DNA from: Scolanthus callimorphus
Taxonomy: Eukaryota; Cnidaria; Anthozoa; Actiniaria; Edwardsiidae
Assembly: GCA_033964015.1 (NCBI GenBank)
Contig: CM066924.1
Span: forward strand, 10,938,625 to 11,002,624
DNA length: 64,000 nucleotides
Direction of reading: 5' to 3'
The notes below the pieces were generated by a model, which was not told the origin of the DNA, searched no databases, and saw only the letters and a list, made by a program, of their open reading frames with translations. Positions within the stretch are counted from its first letter, which is position 1, and each line of letters begins with the position of its first letter. This document shows positions 20,970 through 32,705 of the stretch, piece by piece. Position numbers and translations under genes: made by a program.

Positions 20970-21340
20970 CTCACAGCTCTGTAGCATCAAAGTGAAAAAA
21001 TCCTCTGGCCCTCGGACCCAGCCCCAAACATCGTATGCAAGGAGTAAGCCTTTGAGTTGCAAGGGCGGACATGTTTACCAGAAGACAAAGATGGATGTGA
21101 TACCTACTGGGGAGAAGTCTCCCATAGCCATCAGAGTTGGGATGGCGAAAAAGCCATCATGTAATAAATGCTGAACCAACAACCTGGACCGTACTCCCCG
21201 AGATCTCTACAACGTGTCAGCTATTTGTGCAATGCGGCTGTCAACCTGATAAGGGTTGCCGAGGAAGCTGTAAATGTGTCAAAGTACGTCCTCAATGCAC
21301 TGCCATGTGCAAGTACAGAAGAGGTTACGAACGACAGTAA
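20970..21340 (+). pseudogene. Transposon ORF remnant with CXC-like cysteine tail
   Basis: Frames here give WTVLPEISTTCQLFVQCGC followed by a run with CRGSCKCVK and QCTAMCKYRRG. The cysteine spacing (CxC, CxxxCxC, CxxxC) resembles the tesmin/TSO1-type CXC tail seen at the C-terminus of a widespread cnidarian repeat protein. The upstream part is in another frame. Confidence 0.45.
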
Positions 21341-21928
21341 GACTAAGTGAATTTTCATTGTTGGTTTAGGACTTCATAATATTTAGACAGGCATATAACA
21401 AAATCTGGAATTTTTGTTGATGCAGGAGGCCAAGCTAATCGTGGCAGCTCAATCAAATTTAAAATACTTTTGCTTACTTTTTAAATGTTTTTTTATTTCA
21501 TAACTTCCAACACTTGAAGTACCTGAAATAGGGTGTGACTTAACTAAAGAATAATGCCGCATAAAACATCTTATCAATACTTGTAATTTGGAGAAAAAGG
21601 AAACTCCAGAAATAGATTTTGCCAAATAGTGAAGTGTACATCTATCAAGACTGTAAGTAAGCAATATAGGGCGTGATTCGATATGTATAGCAATGCAGGA
21701 CATCTAATTGTGAATAAAGTAACATATTAAGGTTTTTGTGTAAAATTAAGACGTTCTTATTTCTTTAACAAAGATAAATCACCCATCTTTATGCTATCTG
21801 GAAGTATTTACTTTTGGGCGTGGTTTTTATATAGAATTGCACAGGACACCAAGCTCTACCACTCTGCCAAATTTCATGCTTGTAACATCAATTTGCACAA
21901 TTTTGCACCAATCTGCTGTACTAAATAG

Positions 21929-23264
21929 AGAAACATGTGGAACTTTGCAGCACGCAAAGGATTTTTGTCGTTTTTCGCGTTTATGGAGTTCAAAAGGGAA
22001 ATATTAGTAGCTAGTTAACAGTAACACATATTTTCAAACAAAGATTTATAACTTCTATATGCCGTAAATCAAACATAACTCCGTTTAAAACAAACTTGAA
22101 GTCGGCGCCCGGCCAGCGGAATGAAGACGACGATTCGGGCAACAATTATGCGAAGACTTCATTCGGAAGTCATTCAAATAAATCCAGCAAGAAAAGGATA
22201 ATTATTATTTGTTCTATGAATTATGCAGACTTGTAATTTCTAAAAACAGTTTATAAAGCAAAAAGTTGTGAACTTCCTATGTTTGTTTCGACAGCAAGCT
22301 GCATCCCTGCTCCGTTGTAGCCTTATTTACATAATTTAACACGATTTTCAATAAATAATTTCACGATTTAGTATACTGAATTTTACGCTTAAGATCAGGA
22401 AATGCCGAGTTTCTTTTCCAAAGTACGCAAAATTGATAAGGCGCGGGCGACAAGAATCGTGTTAAAATCTATCTCACTCGTTCGCTGCGCTCACTGGTGA
22501 GATAAATTAACACTCGAAGGAAAAATTCGTATCTCCGCGCGGCCATGTAATATCCTTCGCTGCTGTTCAACGGGCCAGTCGATATTATATCAACAGATCT
22601 TATCCACATCAGTTCCTACTCTAATTATAATTGAGTCTTAACTTTTTTTAAAACACAGAACCTGAAAACACTGGAAAGGATTATTGCAGCCTAGCGGTGA
22701 ATCTTTGTATACAAACTTTACTGCGCGTTTACAGCCGACTCCCAGCGGAACGCGCATTTTTAGCGTTATAAGCTTTTTGGATCTTACATTTGTTTTATCC
22801 TAAGCATATTATAAAACACTGTTCTCTGTCCTAAGTTTAGACTGCTAGCAGCCCGTGAACGAACAGGGATTTACGAGAAAAGTGTGCTAGCGACATCAGG
22901 TTAGTTAAATTTCTGCTTTTAGGGTTTCAAGAATTTCTCCAATCAAAACCACAATTACTATCATACATAGTTGGAAGAAACGTTGCTTTCCGAAGCTAAT
23001 TTTTCTGCAAATGTCGCTTCACAATCTTGAAAAAAACGCTTCCAAAATCACTAAACTTCCATACAGCTTCTCTCTTGTTTTGATGCTTGTGCACAGTCAC
23101 GCTCGGATGACGGTACTTTCAACATCAGGGATCCCCTATTGTTGTATTCTTTTGAAGATTGCCGGCTTTCCTCTACTAACTATGCTTAAAGCAAAAACAG
23201 GGATGCATGTTTCTTAGACGTAGACCTATTACGCGATGCAAGCACAAGAGAGTTGTTTCAGATA
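21929..23264. other. Non-coding stretch
   Basis: No gene supported. The region near 22470 has CACTCGTTCGCTGCGCTCAC-type inverted words seen in local repeats. ORF 23011-23217 has no motif. Confidence 0.4.
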
Positions 23265-23356
23265 AGTATGTCAAACAGGCACCAGGCATTGCAAGAGATT
23301 TACGAGGAAGAGGGCGAGATGAGCATCGAGATTGAGTGGAGAAAGGTTAAAAAGGT

Positions 23357-24304
23357 TTGGTTGGACACATGCGAGGAAGTGGTAGGGAAGAAAAAGGCGA
23401 CCAACAAAGACTAGATGTCACTGGATACTTTGGAAAAAATACACGAGCGGAAGAATGCAAAGCAGCGATTAACACTAATCGTACAAGAGCCAGAAAAGCG
23501 TTAGCACAAGAGCAGTATGGGGCAGCATATAAGGAGGTGAAACGGAGTATCCGCATAGATAAACGAGCGTATATGGACAACTTAGCTAAGGAGGCACAGG
23601 AAGCAGCTGATAAAGGGAGCATGAAAGATATTTAAAGTTCGACAAGGAAACTGGCAGGCAAGTATAAACTGGCTGAGAAACTGGTCAAGAACAAGCAAGG
23701 TAAACTATTATTTTATATTATTATTATAAGCAAGGTAAACCTCTTACCACAGCTGAGGAGCAACTAAAGCCCTGGGCTGAGAAACCGGTCAAGGACAAGC
23801 AAGGTAAACAAACCTCTTACCACAGCCGAGGAGCAACTAAAGCCCTGGGCTGAGCATATCGGAGAGCTTTTAAACCGTGCAGCTCCAGAAGACCCGCCAG
23901 ATACCAGCGGACACAGTGCTTCCCTTTAATTGCGACGTACCGAGCCAGTCCGAGATCCAAAGAGCTATAACCGCCTTGAAGAATGGAAAAGCAGTAGGCC
24001 CGGACGGGGTGCCAGCGGAAGTAATGAAAGCGGATATTCGAACATCAGTAGATATTCTCCACAAGCTTTTCAGCAAGATCTGGGAACGGAAAGCACACCC
24101 GAGGAATGGAGAGAAAGCCTAATAGTCAAGGTTCCCAAAAAAGGAGATCTAGGAATGTGCAACAACCACAGGGGTATCATGCTTCTATCCGTACCAGGTA
24201 AAGTGCTGAACAGAATACTCTTGGAGAGAATGAAGTCAGCAGTAAGTGCCTTGCTTCGGGACCAGCAGGCAGGTTTCAGGCAGAACCGATCATGCATAGA
24301 CTAA
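23357..24304 (+). pseudogene. LINE linker and RT fingers, frameshifted
   Basis: Segment 23357-23635 has AYKEVKRSIRIDKRAYMDNL, the pre-RT basic linker. 23877-24122 has IQRAITALKNGKAVGPDGVP (RT motif 0/1). 23930-24304 holds VPKKGDLGMCNNHRGIMLLS, KVLNRILLERM and RDQQAGFRQNRSCID (motifs 1 to 2a). Three frames are used within 1 kb, so the ORF is dead. Role in an intact element: target-primed reverse transcription. Confidence 0.85.
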
Positions 24305-24596
24305 ATATGTACCCTACGTATTATCATCGAACAATCCATAAAGTGGAACTCATCTCTTTATATAAATTTCGTAGACTATGAGAAGTCTTTTGATAGTGTG
24401 GACCGGCAAACGTTATGGAAGTTGGTGCGGTATTATTGAATCCAGGAGAAGCTTATATCCCTGATTAAGGCCAGCTACGAAGGTTTGCCATCTTTCAGAA
24501 CCCTTCGAAGTAAACAACGGGGTCAGACAGGGATGATTATTATCACCCTTTCTGTTTCTGCTGGCAAAAGACTTTGAGAACTGTAACATTTGAGAA

Positions 24597-25118
24597 TTGA
24601 TTTTGAGAACTGTAACAGTGGATTGCAAGAACGTTATCCAATGGACGCCGTGGGAGTGCTTAGAAGATCCTGATTATGCGGACGACCTGGCCCTGCTATC
24701 GCACAGTTACCATCAGATGCAGGAGAAAAAGTTGGCGGAAGTATCAACCAGAGTTGGTCTAAAGATAATCAAAGGTAAAACCAAGATATTGAGGATGAAC
24801 ACCACAAATGAGACACCCATCAGAGTCGAGGAAGAACACCTAAAAGAGGTAGACTTATTCCCCTATCTTGGAAGTGTTTTAGATCGCCTAGGAGGTACGG
24901 ACAGAGATGTGGCAATTAGAGTGAGGAAGGCAAGATCGGTCTTTCTAATGCCTAAGAACATATGGGCATCTAAAGAGCTTTTAACATCGCTCAAGATATT
25001 CACGTCAAATGTTAAGTCGGTTGTGCTGTACGGTGCAGAGACGTGGAGATCAACCAAGAAGGCCCATAGAAAGATCCAGACGTTTATCAACAACTGCCTG
25101 AGACGCATCAGGCTATAG
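24597..25118 (+). pseudogene. LINE RT palm and thumb
   Basis: Contains the catalytic box DYADDLALLSHS, KTKILRMNTTNETPI, then FPYLGSVLDRLGGTDRDV and the thumb sequence NVKSVVLYGAETWRS. The piece between 24304 and 24597, which should hold the first catalytic Asp (an FVDYEKSFDSVD-like stretch at 24370), is out of frame. The reading ends at the nested insertion. Confidence 0.88.
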
Positions 25119-25119
25119 T

Positions 25120-26144
25120 GTACGTTTTGCACCCAGCTCTAGAAGCATTAGATCGCGGTAACTGCAGCGTTAGCGCTGACTTTCGCAAGGCCTTTGATCT
25201 TATAGATAATCATATTCTCCTCCTAAAGCTTTCAACGTTCAACATACACGGCGCGTTACTAAGGTGAATAGCCGCATTCTTAGAAGGTCGAACGCAATCA
25301 ATGCGCATCGCTGACCGCGAGTCATCCCTACTTTCTTTAAACGGCGGTATTCCTCAGGTACGAAACTTGGCCCAATACTGTTTTCAGTCATGGTCAATGA
25401 CTTAGTCATTACTTGGGCCCCAAGGGCCAAATTTGTAGATGACTTAACTGTCTTAGAGATTATACCACGCAACTCTCCATCGTTGCTAGGATACGTAATT
25501 GAAAAAATACAATCCTAAGCGTACGCCTGCAACATGCGCCGTGTCAAGTCATTTATGCTGCTTGGTGTCCATATCTCGGAGGACCTCGCATGGGTTGCAC
25601 ACTGTGATGCCATCATCAAGAAAGCTAACAGGCGTCTCTATGCTATAAGGGCGTTAAGGAAAAGCGGTATTCCCACTAGGGACCTCGTTTCAGTTTATTG
25701 CTCGCTGATCAGATCTGTCGTCGAGTACGAGGTTCAAAAGCGCGCTCTTGCCATAATATTGCCAGGGGTCTCATATGAGCTCGCCCTCTCGGCAACAGCT
25801 CTGATCAGCCCAGAAGAACGCAGGGCAGCTCTGTGCTCCAGATTCATTTGAAGGTTGGACCAGGGCAATCCACTTTACAACCTGGTTAAGGGTAGAATTA
25901 TGAAGCCTACTTGCCAATACAACCTCAGACAGGCAGTCCAAAAAACGTCACTCTGCCACACGGATAGATTTAAAAACTTTGTTACGGTGAAGCATAGCCA
26001 CCATTTGAAGTAGGAACTGTATGTATTATATATTTATTTGTATTTGTATCCACGTGTGTATATATTTCTGGCCTCGCCCTGTAATTCAGTGATTGACTGC
26101 AAGAGGACGAATTAAACCACATTATTATTATCATCTTTAGGATT
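25120..26144 (+). mobile_element. Second LINE nested inside the first, heavily deleted
   Basis: Carries ADFRKAFDLIDNHILLLKLS (RT motif A), then a degraded motif B, KFVDDLTVLEIIPRNSPS (FVDD box) and MRRVKSFMLLGVHISEDL. The C-terminal piece QKRALAIILPGVSYELALSA joins upstream sequence after an internal deletion near 25730. The 3' end is the ATTATTATTATCATCTTT tail at 26126. It looks like a CR1/L2-type element, different from its host LINE. Confidence 0.8.
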
Positions 26145-26159
26145 AGATGGCAGGATAAA

Positions 26160-26474
26160 GTGTCCAATGAGGAGCTCTGGAGAAGGGCAGGAGAAGAACC
26201 CATTGATCAGCAGATAAGAAGAAGGAAGTGGGGATGGGTGGGTCACACCTTGCGCAAGCCGGCAAGTAACATCACACGCCAGGCGCTCAACTGGAATCCC
26301 CAAGGCAAGAGGAGGCGAGGACGCCCACGGAACAGCTGGCGAAGGAGCGCGGAAAGCGAGCTGAGGGAAAGTGGAATCGCGTGGGCGGAGATTGGAAAGG
26401 GGGCCCAGAATCGCGTCAGATGGAGGAGCCTTGTTGATGGCCTATGCTCCGCAGGGGGCGAAGGGCCTAAGTAA
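26160..26474 (+). pseudogene. LINE C-terminal domain
   Basis: Reads RRKWGWVGHTLRKPASNITR and GRPRNSWRRSAESELRESGI, the conserved C-terminus of the LINE that begins at 23357. It was separated from its RT by the insertion at 25120-26144. Followed by the TAAG microsatellite tail. Confidence 0.88.
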
Positions 26475-26728
26475 GTAAGTGAAGTAAGTAAGTATGTATG
26501 TTTCTTAGAGAGGAATATCAATGGCACACATTTATCGTATGAAAGGAAGCTGTAGGTATACATAATATAATCAAAGGGCTCTATGAGCCAACTCATTCAT
26601 GAATTTGGAATTAGTGATTGGATAATTTTTCAGATATTGAAAATACTTTGGGAGGAGACTGCCCTATCTTGGGGCGGGGTGCATGTCGTACCTTTTAGGG
26701 TTAAAAATCAGGCCTCTGGTAGCTTTTA

Positions 26729-26774
26729 GGGATAACCCTAACCTAACCCTACCCTAAACCTGACCCTAACCTAA
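26729..26774 (+). repeat. Telomere-like CCCTAA-type tract
   Basis: A degenerate run of CCCTAA/CCTAA units (aaccctaacctaaccctacc and onward); a further cctaaccct follows the nested MITE at 27012. TTAGGG is the usual metazoan telomere repeat, so this is an interstitial telomere-like sequence or a chance expansion of the MITE word TTTTAGGG. Confidence 0.75.
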
Positions 26775-27011
26775 CAGGGGCGTAGCCAGCACTTATGAGA
26801 GGGAGGTTCCAAAATTCAAAAAATAAAAAACTCCACATAGATCTCGGGGAAAAACTAGCGTTTGAAGAAATCTACATTTTATTGGAGCTTCTATTTGTTG
26901 TCTATTAAATATGTACAATTTTAGTAGTAAGTCGGTCCAGAACAGAGGCGAGGGGGGTTCCGCTGCAGGAGAGGGGGGTTCCGGAACCCCCCCCCCCTGG
27001 CTACGCCCCTG
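26775..27011. mobile_element. hAT-like MITE inside GGTACC MITE
   Basis: 237 bp with inverted ends CAGGGGCGTAGCCAG / CTGGCTACGCCCCTG, ends of the CAGGG type common in hAT elements. The direct flank is CCTAA (5 bp) rather than a clean 8-bp duplication, and the flank itself is repetitive, so the duplication length is unclear. Confidence 0.75.
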
Positions 27012-27236
27012 CCTAACCCTGGACGATAGATAGTGATAGACTGGTATAGGTGGTTTGTTGGGTGAATCTATATTGGTGTACTTGGACATGAATTTATATC
27101 AGGAAAATATGTCTTGTTGGTACCTTTTAGGGGTCAAAATCAACTAAGCAACACAATGTTTGGTACCTTTTAGGGGTAAAATCGAAATTTCCCAATGAGC
27201 ACCCCCGTCCCAAGAATAGGGGAGCCCCTGCTGGGA

Positions 27237-29439
27237 AAGTACTGGATACAGGCATGTGGTAAGTTCTCATCAATAGCCACATGGAAGATTTGGGCAATTC
27301 AAGAAAATGTCTCTGATTTTTGTTCAAATGTTGTCGTATTGCCTTTGAAAGAGATCTCCAGTTGGTTTACCCCTAGCATGGACATGACAAGCATATATAC
27401 AGGCACAAAATCCAATAGTGCTGGCAGATTGATTTTTCTTGAATTTTGCTAAGTGTCCAATTATTTTGAAATTGGATAGTTTAAGTCTATGTATGAATGC
27501 TATATTATTAAATATTATTAATAAATAACAGGGCTCCATACTTGTTCAATGAAAAAAATGAATTCAAAATTCCTCAGGAACACCAAATTGGATCCGGCCT
27601 TTACTGAATTTTCACTCAATTGTTTTCTTAATTGTAAAGCATGGAGTCCAATATATAATACTCATAGTAGTCCTGTTATGTAAACTGTACCATTTTGTAT
27701 ACAGACCCTATACATTTTCACAAGCCACCCCCACACACAATGTTAAGCCGCTGGGGGGAGGGGGGAGGAGGTGCAGCAAGGGGTGGACAGAAAAAAATCC
27801 CCACCATTGGGCCAAAACACAGTGTCAAATCTTGGTCAATATTCCTACCCCGGGCTGCATGATTTCATCAAATTTATCAGTCGTGTGACCTATGGCAATG
27901 AACCTACGAGATAGTTACCAGACTCATGACCAAAGAGCCCGAAAAGAGAATGTCAAAATCCCTACCCGGGAGAAAGCATTGCTTTTCTGTTAAATTAAAG
28001 GAACATGTTGTTGGGTTTGTCGTAAATAATAATAAAAACACTGCTCAATTCAATAATTCAATTGCACTTTGTCGTCCATTTCTTTCACGAATGTCTTAAT
28101 GAAAAACAGAAGATAGTTTCTCTCCACCACAGATTTACGGGACTCACCTAAATACTCCACTGTGCAAATTTGAAGCTGCCTGTATGCCTTGGGAGTGCAT
28201 GAATACAGAAGAAATGCTTTCCAATATGCGAACTTTTGCAGAGCTGCTAATCGTTGAGACGTCTCTACATGACTAATTATCGTAACGCAATCCGCCAGTT
28301 TTCTCAGAAAGCAAAAACCCCACGGAAAACTCTTAGGAAAGACTAGTTATGCTTTATAGGCAAATGGAAACATCCTTCGTATCCCGAGTTATAGTTTCCC
28401 GCCATCTTGAAATTTGATCCGGAAGTGACGTTGCGAGATCTGCTGGCATCGTCGGCCTACGACTATAAAATTATTTTTGTACCGGAAGTTAGCAACTGCA
28501 TGGCAAGATGGCAACCCGTGTATAGCACTTGAACGCTGATAGGCCAAATTTAAGCCCGATCGGGCGAGGTTAGAAAGTGGATGGGTTACCACTGCGAAAT
28601 CGCAACTGTTGTAAGTAGTCAAACTGGAGAGACGATAAGTGGAAAGGTGTAAAGAAAGTGGAACGATTATTGGCGATAATCGAATGGCGCTAATCGAATC
28701 GAAATCGTGCTAACGCAGAAGTCCCACATCATACCAATACTTCTTCATTTGCGCTGCGCGCGCATGAATGAGTAAAAACGTGGCAAGTATATAATATACT
28801 TATTACCAGGAAATTTATGCCGCCCTCCTCTCAGACTAATATAAGTAGGCAAATTGGGGCAAATTCAAGACTGGAAAGATACTTAAAAAAGAATTTACAC
28901 AACCTCGTGTCATACTTACATCAGAAATTTTCAATATAAGGTCCTTAATAATTGTCTTTTTTTAACTACGACCTGCATCGTTTTAAATTGATTGATCATT
29001 TTTCGTGCTCCTTTTGCTTAAGGTGCCAATTGACTGCATTGAATCTAAAAGCTCTTATTTCAGTATAAGGACGCGGTTAATGAAGTTCGGAGATTTTCTG
29101 CCGGAATGAAACATAAGTAACGTGATCCTCGGTGTTCATGGGGAGAATCTTATTAATTTTCTTATTTCAGTGTATAAGCTTCTTTTATACAAATCAAGGG
29201 AAAACAATAAAGTTCCCACACTAGGGCAATTTAAGAATTATCTAATCCTTATTATGAAAAATATATTGCACAATCAAGAGGCCGATTACAAAACCACCTT
29301 TCGAAGAGGGAAAAAATATTTGTTGCTTTAGATGCTTAATATCATTGTTGGCACTCATGTAGTTCTTTGCTGTACGTAGTCATGTAGTTAATGTAGTCTA
29401 TGTACGTACACAATGTGTAGTATTGTTTGACTGTATGTA
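27237..29439. other. Non-coding stretch
   Basis: No supported gene. Features: a G-rich run at 27753-27790 and the tgtacgtagtcatgtagtta-like direct repeats at 29370-29415. All ORFs are short and motif-free. Confidence 0.45.
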
Positions 29440-29650
29440 GAAAGAAAGACTGCTTGCAGCCCCTTCTTCGGCGAACGTCCGTACATCGAGGGAAATGTTT
29501 TGTTTACGCTCGGCGCGCTTCGATTTGTTTACGGTGTCGAGTTAGTCAGGAGAGCCCGGGGCATTCCTTTCAGAACCTGGCTTTGTCAAAGGAATTGAAC
29601 GATGATTGGCTAGAGTGTAAAGGTCCATCAGCGCCGCGCCAATAACCTCA
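29440..29650. repeat. Partial copy of the 31.7-kb TIR repeat
   Basis: GACTGCTTGCAGCCCCTTCT at 29449 is inverted at 32408-32420, and cattcctttcagaacctggc at 29564 is repeated directly at 31714. It is a truncated or rearranged relative of the element at 31706-32278 and its flank. Confidence 0.6.
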
Positions 29651-29658
29651 TACATTCG

Positions 29659-30095
29659 TTGGATCCGCGAGTCAGATGGGACTGGTTTAAATACCAAATT
29701 CGACTAAAAACCATTGCGTTTAGTAAGGCAAAAGCAAAAGAAAGGAGAGATAAGATTGCTCGTCTAGAGAAAGATTTAGATTCCTGGGATAAATTATGCG
29801 CCTCGGACCCTTCACCGGGAAATTTTAGTCGGCTTGATGAGTTCTATGTTCGACGCTGTTAAGGGTTTACTGGTGACAATTGATTTCGAAAAAGCTTTTG
29901 ACTCAGTCAACATCGATCTTCTTATACAAACTTTACAGGAAATGAATTTTGGACCCATGCTCATCGAATGGGTTAAAACACTTTATAATGACATCTCCAG
30001 TTGTTTTATGAATAACGGGTTCGCCACACCTTTGTTTGGAATACATAGAGGAGTCCGCCAAGGAGATTCTCTCGCACTTTTCTTGTTTATAATAG
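29659..30095 (+). pseudogene. L1/Tx1-type LINE RT fragment with internal deletion
   Basis: First segment (29659-29862) gives RVRWDWFKYQIRLKTIAFSK and KERRDKIARLEKDLDSWDKL, the pre-RT region of L1/Tx1 LINEs. The next (29834-30121) jumps directly to LVTIDFEKAFDSVN (motif A with its Asp), MNNGFATPLFGIHRGVRQGD and ALFLFIIG. Some 200 residues usually present between them are missing. The frame is lost near 30095 where an unrelated GC-rich repeat begins. Confidence 0.85.
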
Positions 30096-31705
30096 GGCAC
30101 CCGCGTAGCGGAGCCCCATAGCTACATGCAGGAGAGGAAGGAACAAAACAAAAGTGTATATGCATCGACCAATTCTGTTATGGACTTCCGGTTGTGTGTC
30201 CGTCCGTCGTCGCACAGGCTGCCTACCTGTTTTGACCGGGAAAATGGACACACGCGCGCGCTTGAATTTAGTTGGCGATTTTTATTTGAAAAAGGATTAT
30301 TTTGTTATTTTTCTTCGTGTTAGAATTTTCGATAAGTGGAGGATTTTTTTTCTAATTCATCAAAAACTGAAACGTTCCTGAAACAAGCTGTCATATCAAG
30401 GTATTTTAGACTACACGTCAAATTTACCGGGATAAAGTCGAGACAGATATGTCGATTAACACGGAGTTTCACGAAGAAAAGAAGCAAAGTCAGAGTTCGG
30501 GGAGAGTGAGAGAGAAGAACCAGCAGCGAGCGAATGACATGTCGGAAGACAAATACGACCACTCGATCGAGAGAGAACGGGAAATTAATGTCTTCAGTAG
30601 GAGAATGTAATACCCTAGCCAACATGTCGAAACCTGAAGATGATAAAAAGGCAGAAACTTACTACGAGACTAAATAAAACGGAAAAAAGTGTCCAGGACA
30701 TTTCTCGGAGTCTCAGAGGAAAGATAGACCGACAGCGAGAGATAACCGAAGGCGAAGGTCGAAACTCGGAAGACTGTCGTCGTGCCGTGAAGTAACAAGG
30801 AAAAATATTCTCAAGCTACGAAACGTTTAAATTCAACCCTAGTTTTAGCAAACTTTTAACTTTAAAAAGTTTTACATTTTCATTCCAGTTTTTTCGAGCC
30901 CCGGCGGCTCGCTACGCTAGTTGAAAAAGGATGAAAGTTCATTATAAAAACGATCGTGGAAATCTTGGCTGCTCGGGAGATTTGCATTAGTTTTTTGTTT
31001 GAGGATTTCAAGTGGAATACCGTCGCATTTTTAAGTGATTTCAGTTCAGCGATTCTACTTTCGTTGCCATAGCTTTGAGTGATATTGTACTTGGGGAGAA
31101 TTTATTTATTATTTGCACCCCAAGGCAGCCATCTTGGATGAATTAAACGTCATCGAACTTGCAATGCGTCATCGAACTATGCAATGCCATCTCCAAACTC
31201 CTCCAAACTTCCGATTAGGCAATGATACAGTAGTTCTTGAACTTACTACCTGTTATTCTTACAAAAATTATTAAAAAATGGGCAGATTTGCTTTCAATTT
31301 TTAATGTGCGATAATAAGTCAAGAAGAGGGCTGCGCAGTTGTCGATGTTTGTTGTCGTTTGTTCGTTCTAAGTGTGGCTCATCTCCAGTGTAAGAACTCG
31401 CTAGCTGCGTCACAAAGCTTTCTTTGTTTGGTAGAACGAAGGTTGAACCAATCATGATTAAATAGTAACAAAACACAAAAGTGTCCTCAGGGAATGGTTC
31501 TTACACTGGGGATGACCCCTATGTGTTGTTTTTAAATGTGTGCTTGGGGGGTGGGGTACTAAAAATCTAAGATCGAAATAATAACCTAAGGTAACCCACG
31601 CCTAGATATATATATGTAAAAAAAGCATGTAAAGAATACAAATGAGGAATGAAGAAATAAAGCTTTTAATGATATTAAAAAGAGTTACTCAGGATAGGAA
31701 GACGC
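30096..31705. other. Non-coding stretch bounded by GAGCCCC motifs
   Basis: Begins cacccgcgtagcggagcccc and, near 30895, contains gagccccggcggctcgctac, an inverted pair that may be the ends of an 0.8-kb repeat cutting the RT fragment. No coding motif found in between. A poly(GA) region occurs at 30480-30600. Confidence 0.4.
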
Positions 31706-32278
31706 CCCGGACATTCCTTTCAGAACCTGGCTTTGTAAAAGGAATTGCACGATCTGATTGGTAAAGATCCATCAGCGCCGCGCCAAAAACCTCTTATACA
31801 TAGATCGTGACGCGTTATCGGTGTAATAGCTAACCAACCGGGCGAGCATGCAGTGGCAAGAAGGTCCTTATCCAAGTGGACAACAATAGACAATGTAAAA
31901 CAATGAAACCATAGCACGAGCAAACAATGACCTATTGTTTTGTTTAGCCAACAGAGTAGGATCTTCTAGACTGCTCCATGGCATCTGACAAGCGACGTTT
32001 GGCTTTGGATTCGTAGCGCGTGACAGAACATGACAGATTTTGATTAAATTCTTGAGTTTGTAGTGGCTTCACGCTTCCCTCTCGAGAAGAGAACAACATT
32101 CTGCAGTTCTAATCTGCTCAAAGACAATGACGTTCTTGCCGTCCTTCCATCGCATCCGGTTCTCATCACAAAATTGATTGGCATAATGACATTTTGCTGT
32201 CAGGGATTATTCACAGTCCAAGGTGAGAATGATGCATTTGACAGGTAAAAAAAGCCAGTTTCTGAAAGGAATGTCCGC
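31706..32278. mobile_element. TIR element, non-coding
   Basis: Inverted ends CGGACATTCCTTTCAGAA (left) and TTCTGAAAGGAATGTCCG (right), followed in both cases by a ctggcttt word. About 570 bp. No transposase; the target duplication is not resolved. Confidence 0.65.
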
Positions 32279-32533
32279 GGTCTCTTCTTTTGGCGCTCGA
32301 TCGAGTCTTCGCCACTCATGCCTCCGTCGCACCTTCGGCGCTCCTCCGGCGAGATAGATACCCCCCCCCGTATCTTTCTCTCGATTTACGTTCGCCAAAG
32401 AAGGGACTGCAAGCAGTCTAAAAGACAAAGGCTGATAATATTTACAGTGGTATTGTTTGATCTTAGAAATAAATCTAAAACGTCAGTTATCCATGGTCTC
32501 TCGACACACACTTGTCCTATCGTAGTCTCGATG

Positions 32534-32705
32534 TCAAGATTTTTTGTTCGGCATTGGCGGTGCCATTAGGCCAAGTACAGTTCCCCGGACAGAAGGTTTC
32601 CCTTTGCTGGCTCGTTTGGCGTTTCCTCTCTTGGTTTTAGTGTATTCAAATTTCTCGATGGCAGCATTTCCATTGAAGGTGTAAGTGCTCTCAGATGCTT
32701 TCACT
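32534..32705 (-). CDS. Putative terminal exon of a host gene, product unknown
   Basis: On the minus strand a strong polypyrimidine acceptor (gttttgtttttttgacag) precedes 32705. The open frame encodes VKASESTYTFNGNAAIEKFE and a basic tail ending in APPMPNKKS before a stop at 32534. Codon use is even and the peptide is not low complexity. The first base completes a codon left by the exon-like block at 51304-51503, so both could belong to one gene with a very long, repeat-filled intron. I do not recognise the protein. No AATAAA is clear close downstream. Confidence 0.45.

Larger units (their letters stand above)
19396..21928. mobile_element. Inverted-repeat-bounded composite island
   Basis: Left arm 19396-19520 and right arm 21808-21928 are inverted copies, imperfect, sharing TAGTACAGCAGATTGGTGCA, ttacaagcatgaaatttggc and aaccacgccca. 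Between them lie the coding remnants at 20440-21340 and AT-rich filler. Ends and target duplication were not resolved. Confidence 0.55.
23265..26510 (+). mobile_element. LINE (non-LTR retrotransposon), 5'-truncated, split by another LINE
   Basis: Linker, RT and C-terminal segments of one LINE run rightward from 23357. The RT breaks off at about 25112 (CLRRI) and the C-terminus resumes at about 26145, the gap being filled by a different LINE. It ends with a TAAGTAAG-type microsatellite at 26468-26500, a common LINE tail. A 75-bp stretch (gaggagcaactaaagccctg and flanks) is duplicated at 23753-23852. RTE- or L2-like by sequence feel; clade unresolved. Confidence 0.85.
26641..27236. mobile_element. 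GGTACC-family MITE, copy 2, interrupted
   Basis: The left end has tatcttggggcggggtgcat and the right end gcacccccgtcccaagaata, with interior GGTACCTTTTAGGGGTAAAA. About half of the interior of copy 1 is replaced by telomere-like repeats and by the hAT-like MITE at 26775-27011. Confidence 0.75.

Noticed and set aside
26775..27011. 8-bp hAT duplication
   Set aside because: Only CCTAA is shared and the flank is itself CCTAA-repetitive, so the length cannot be claimed.
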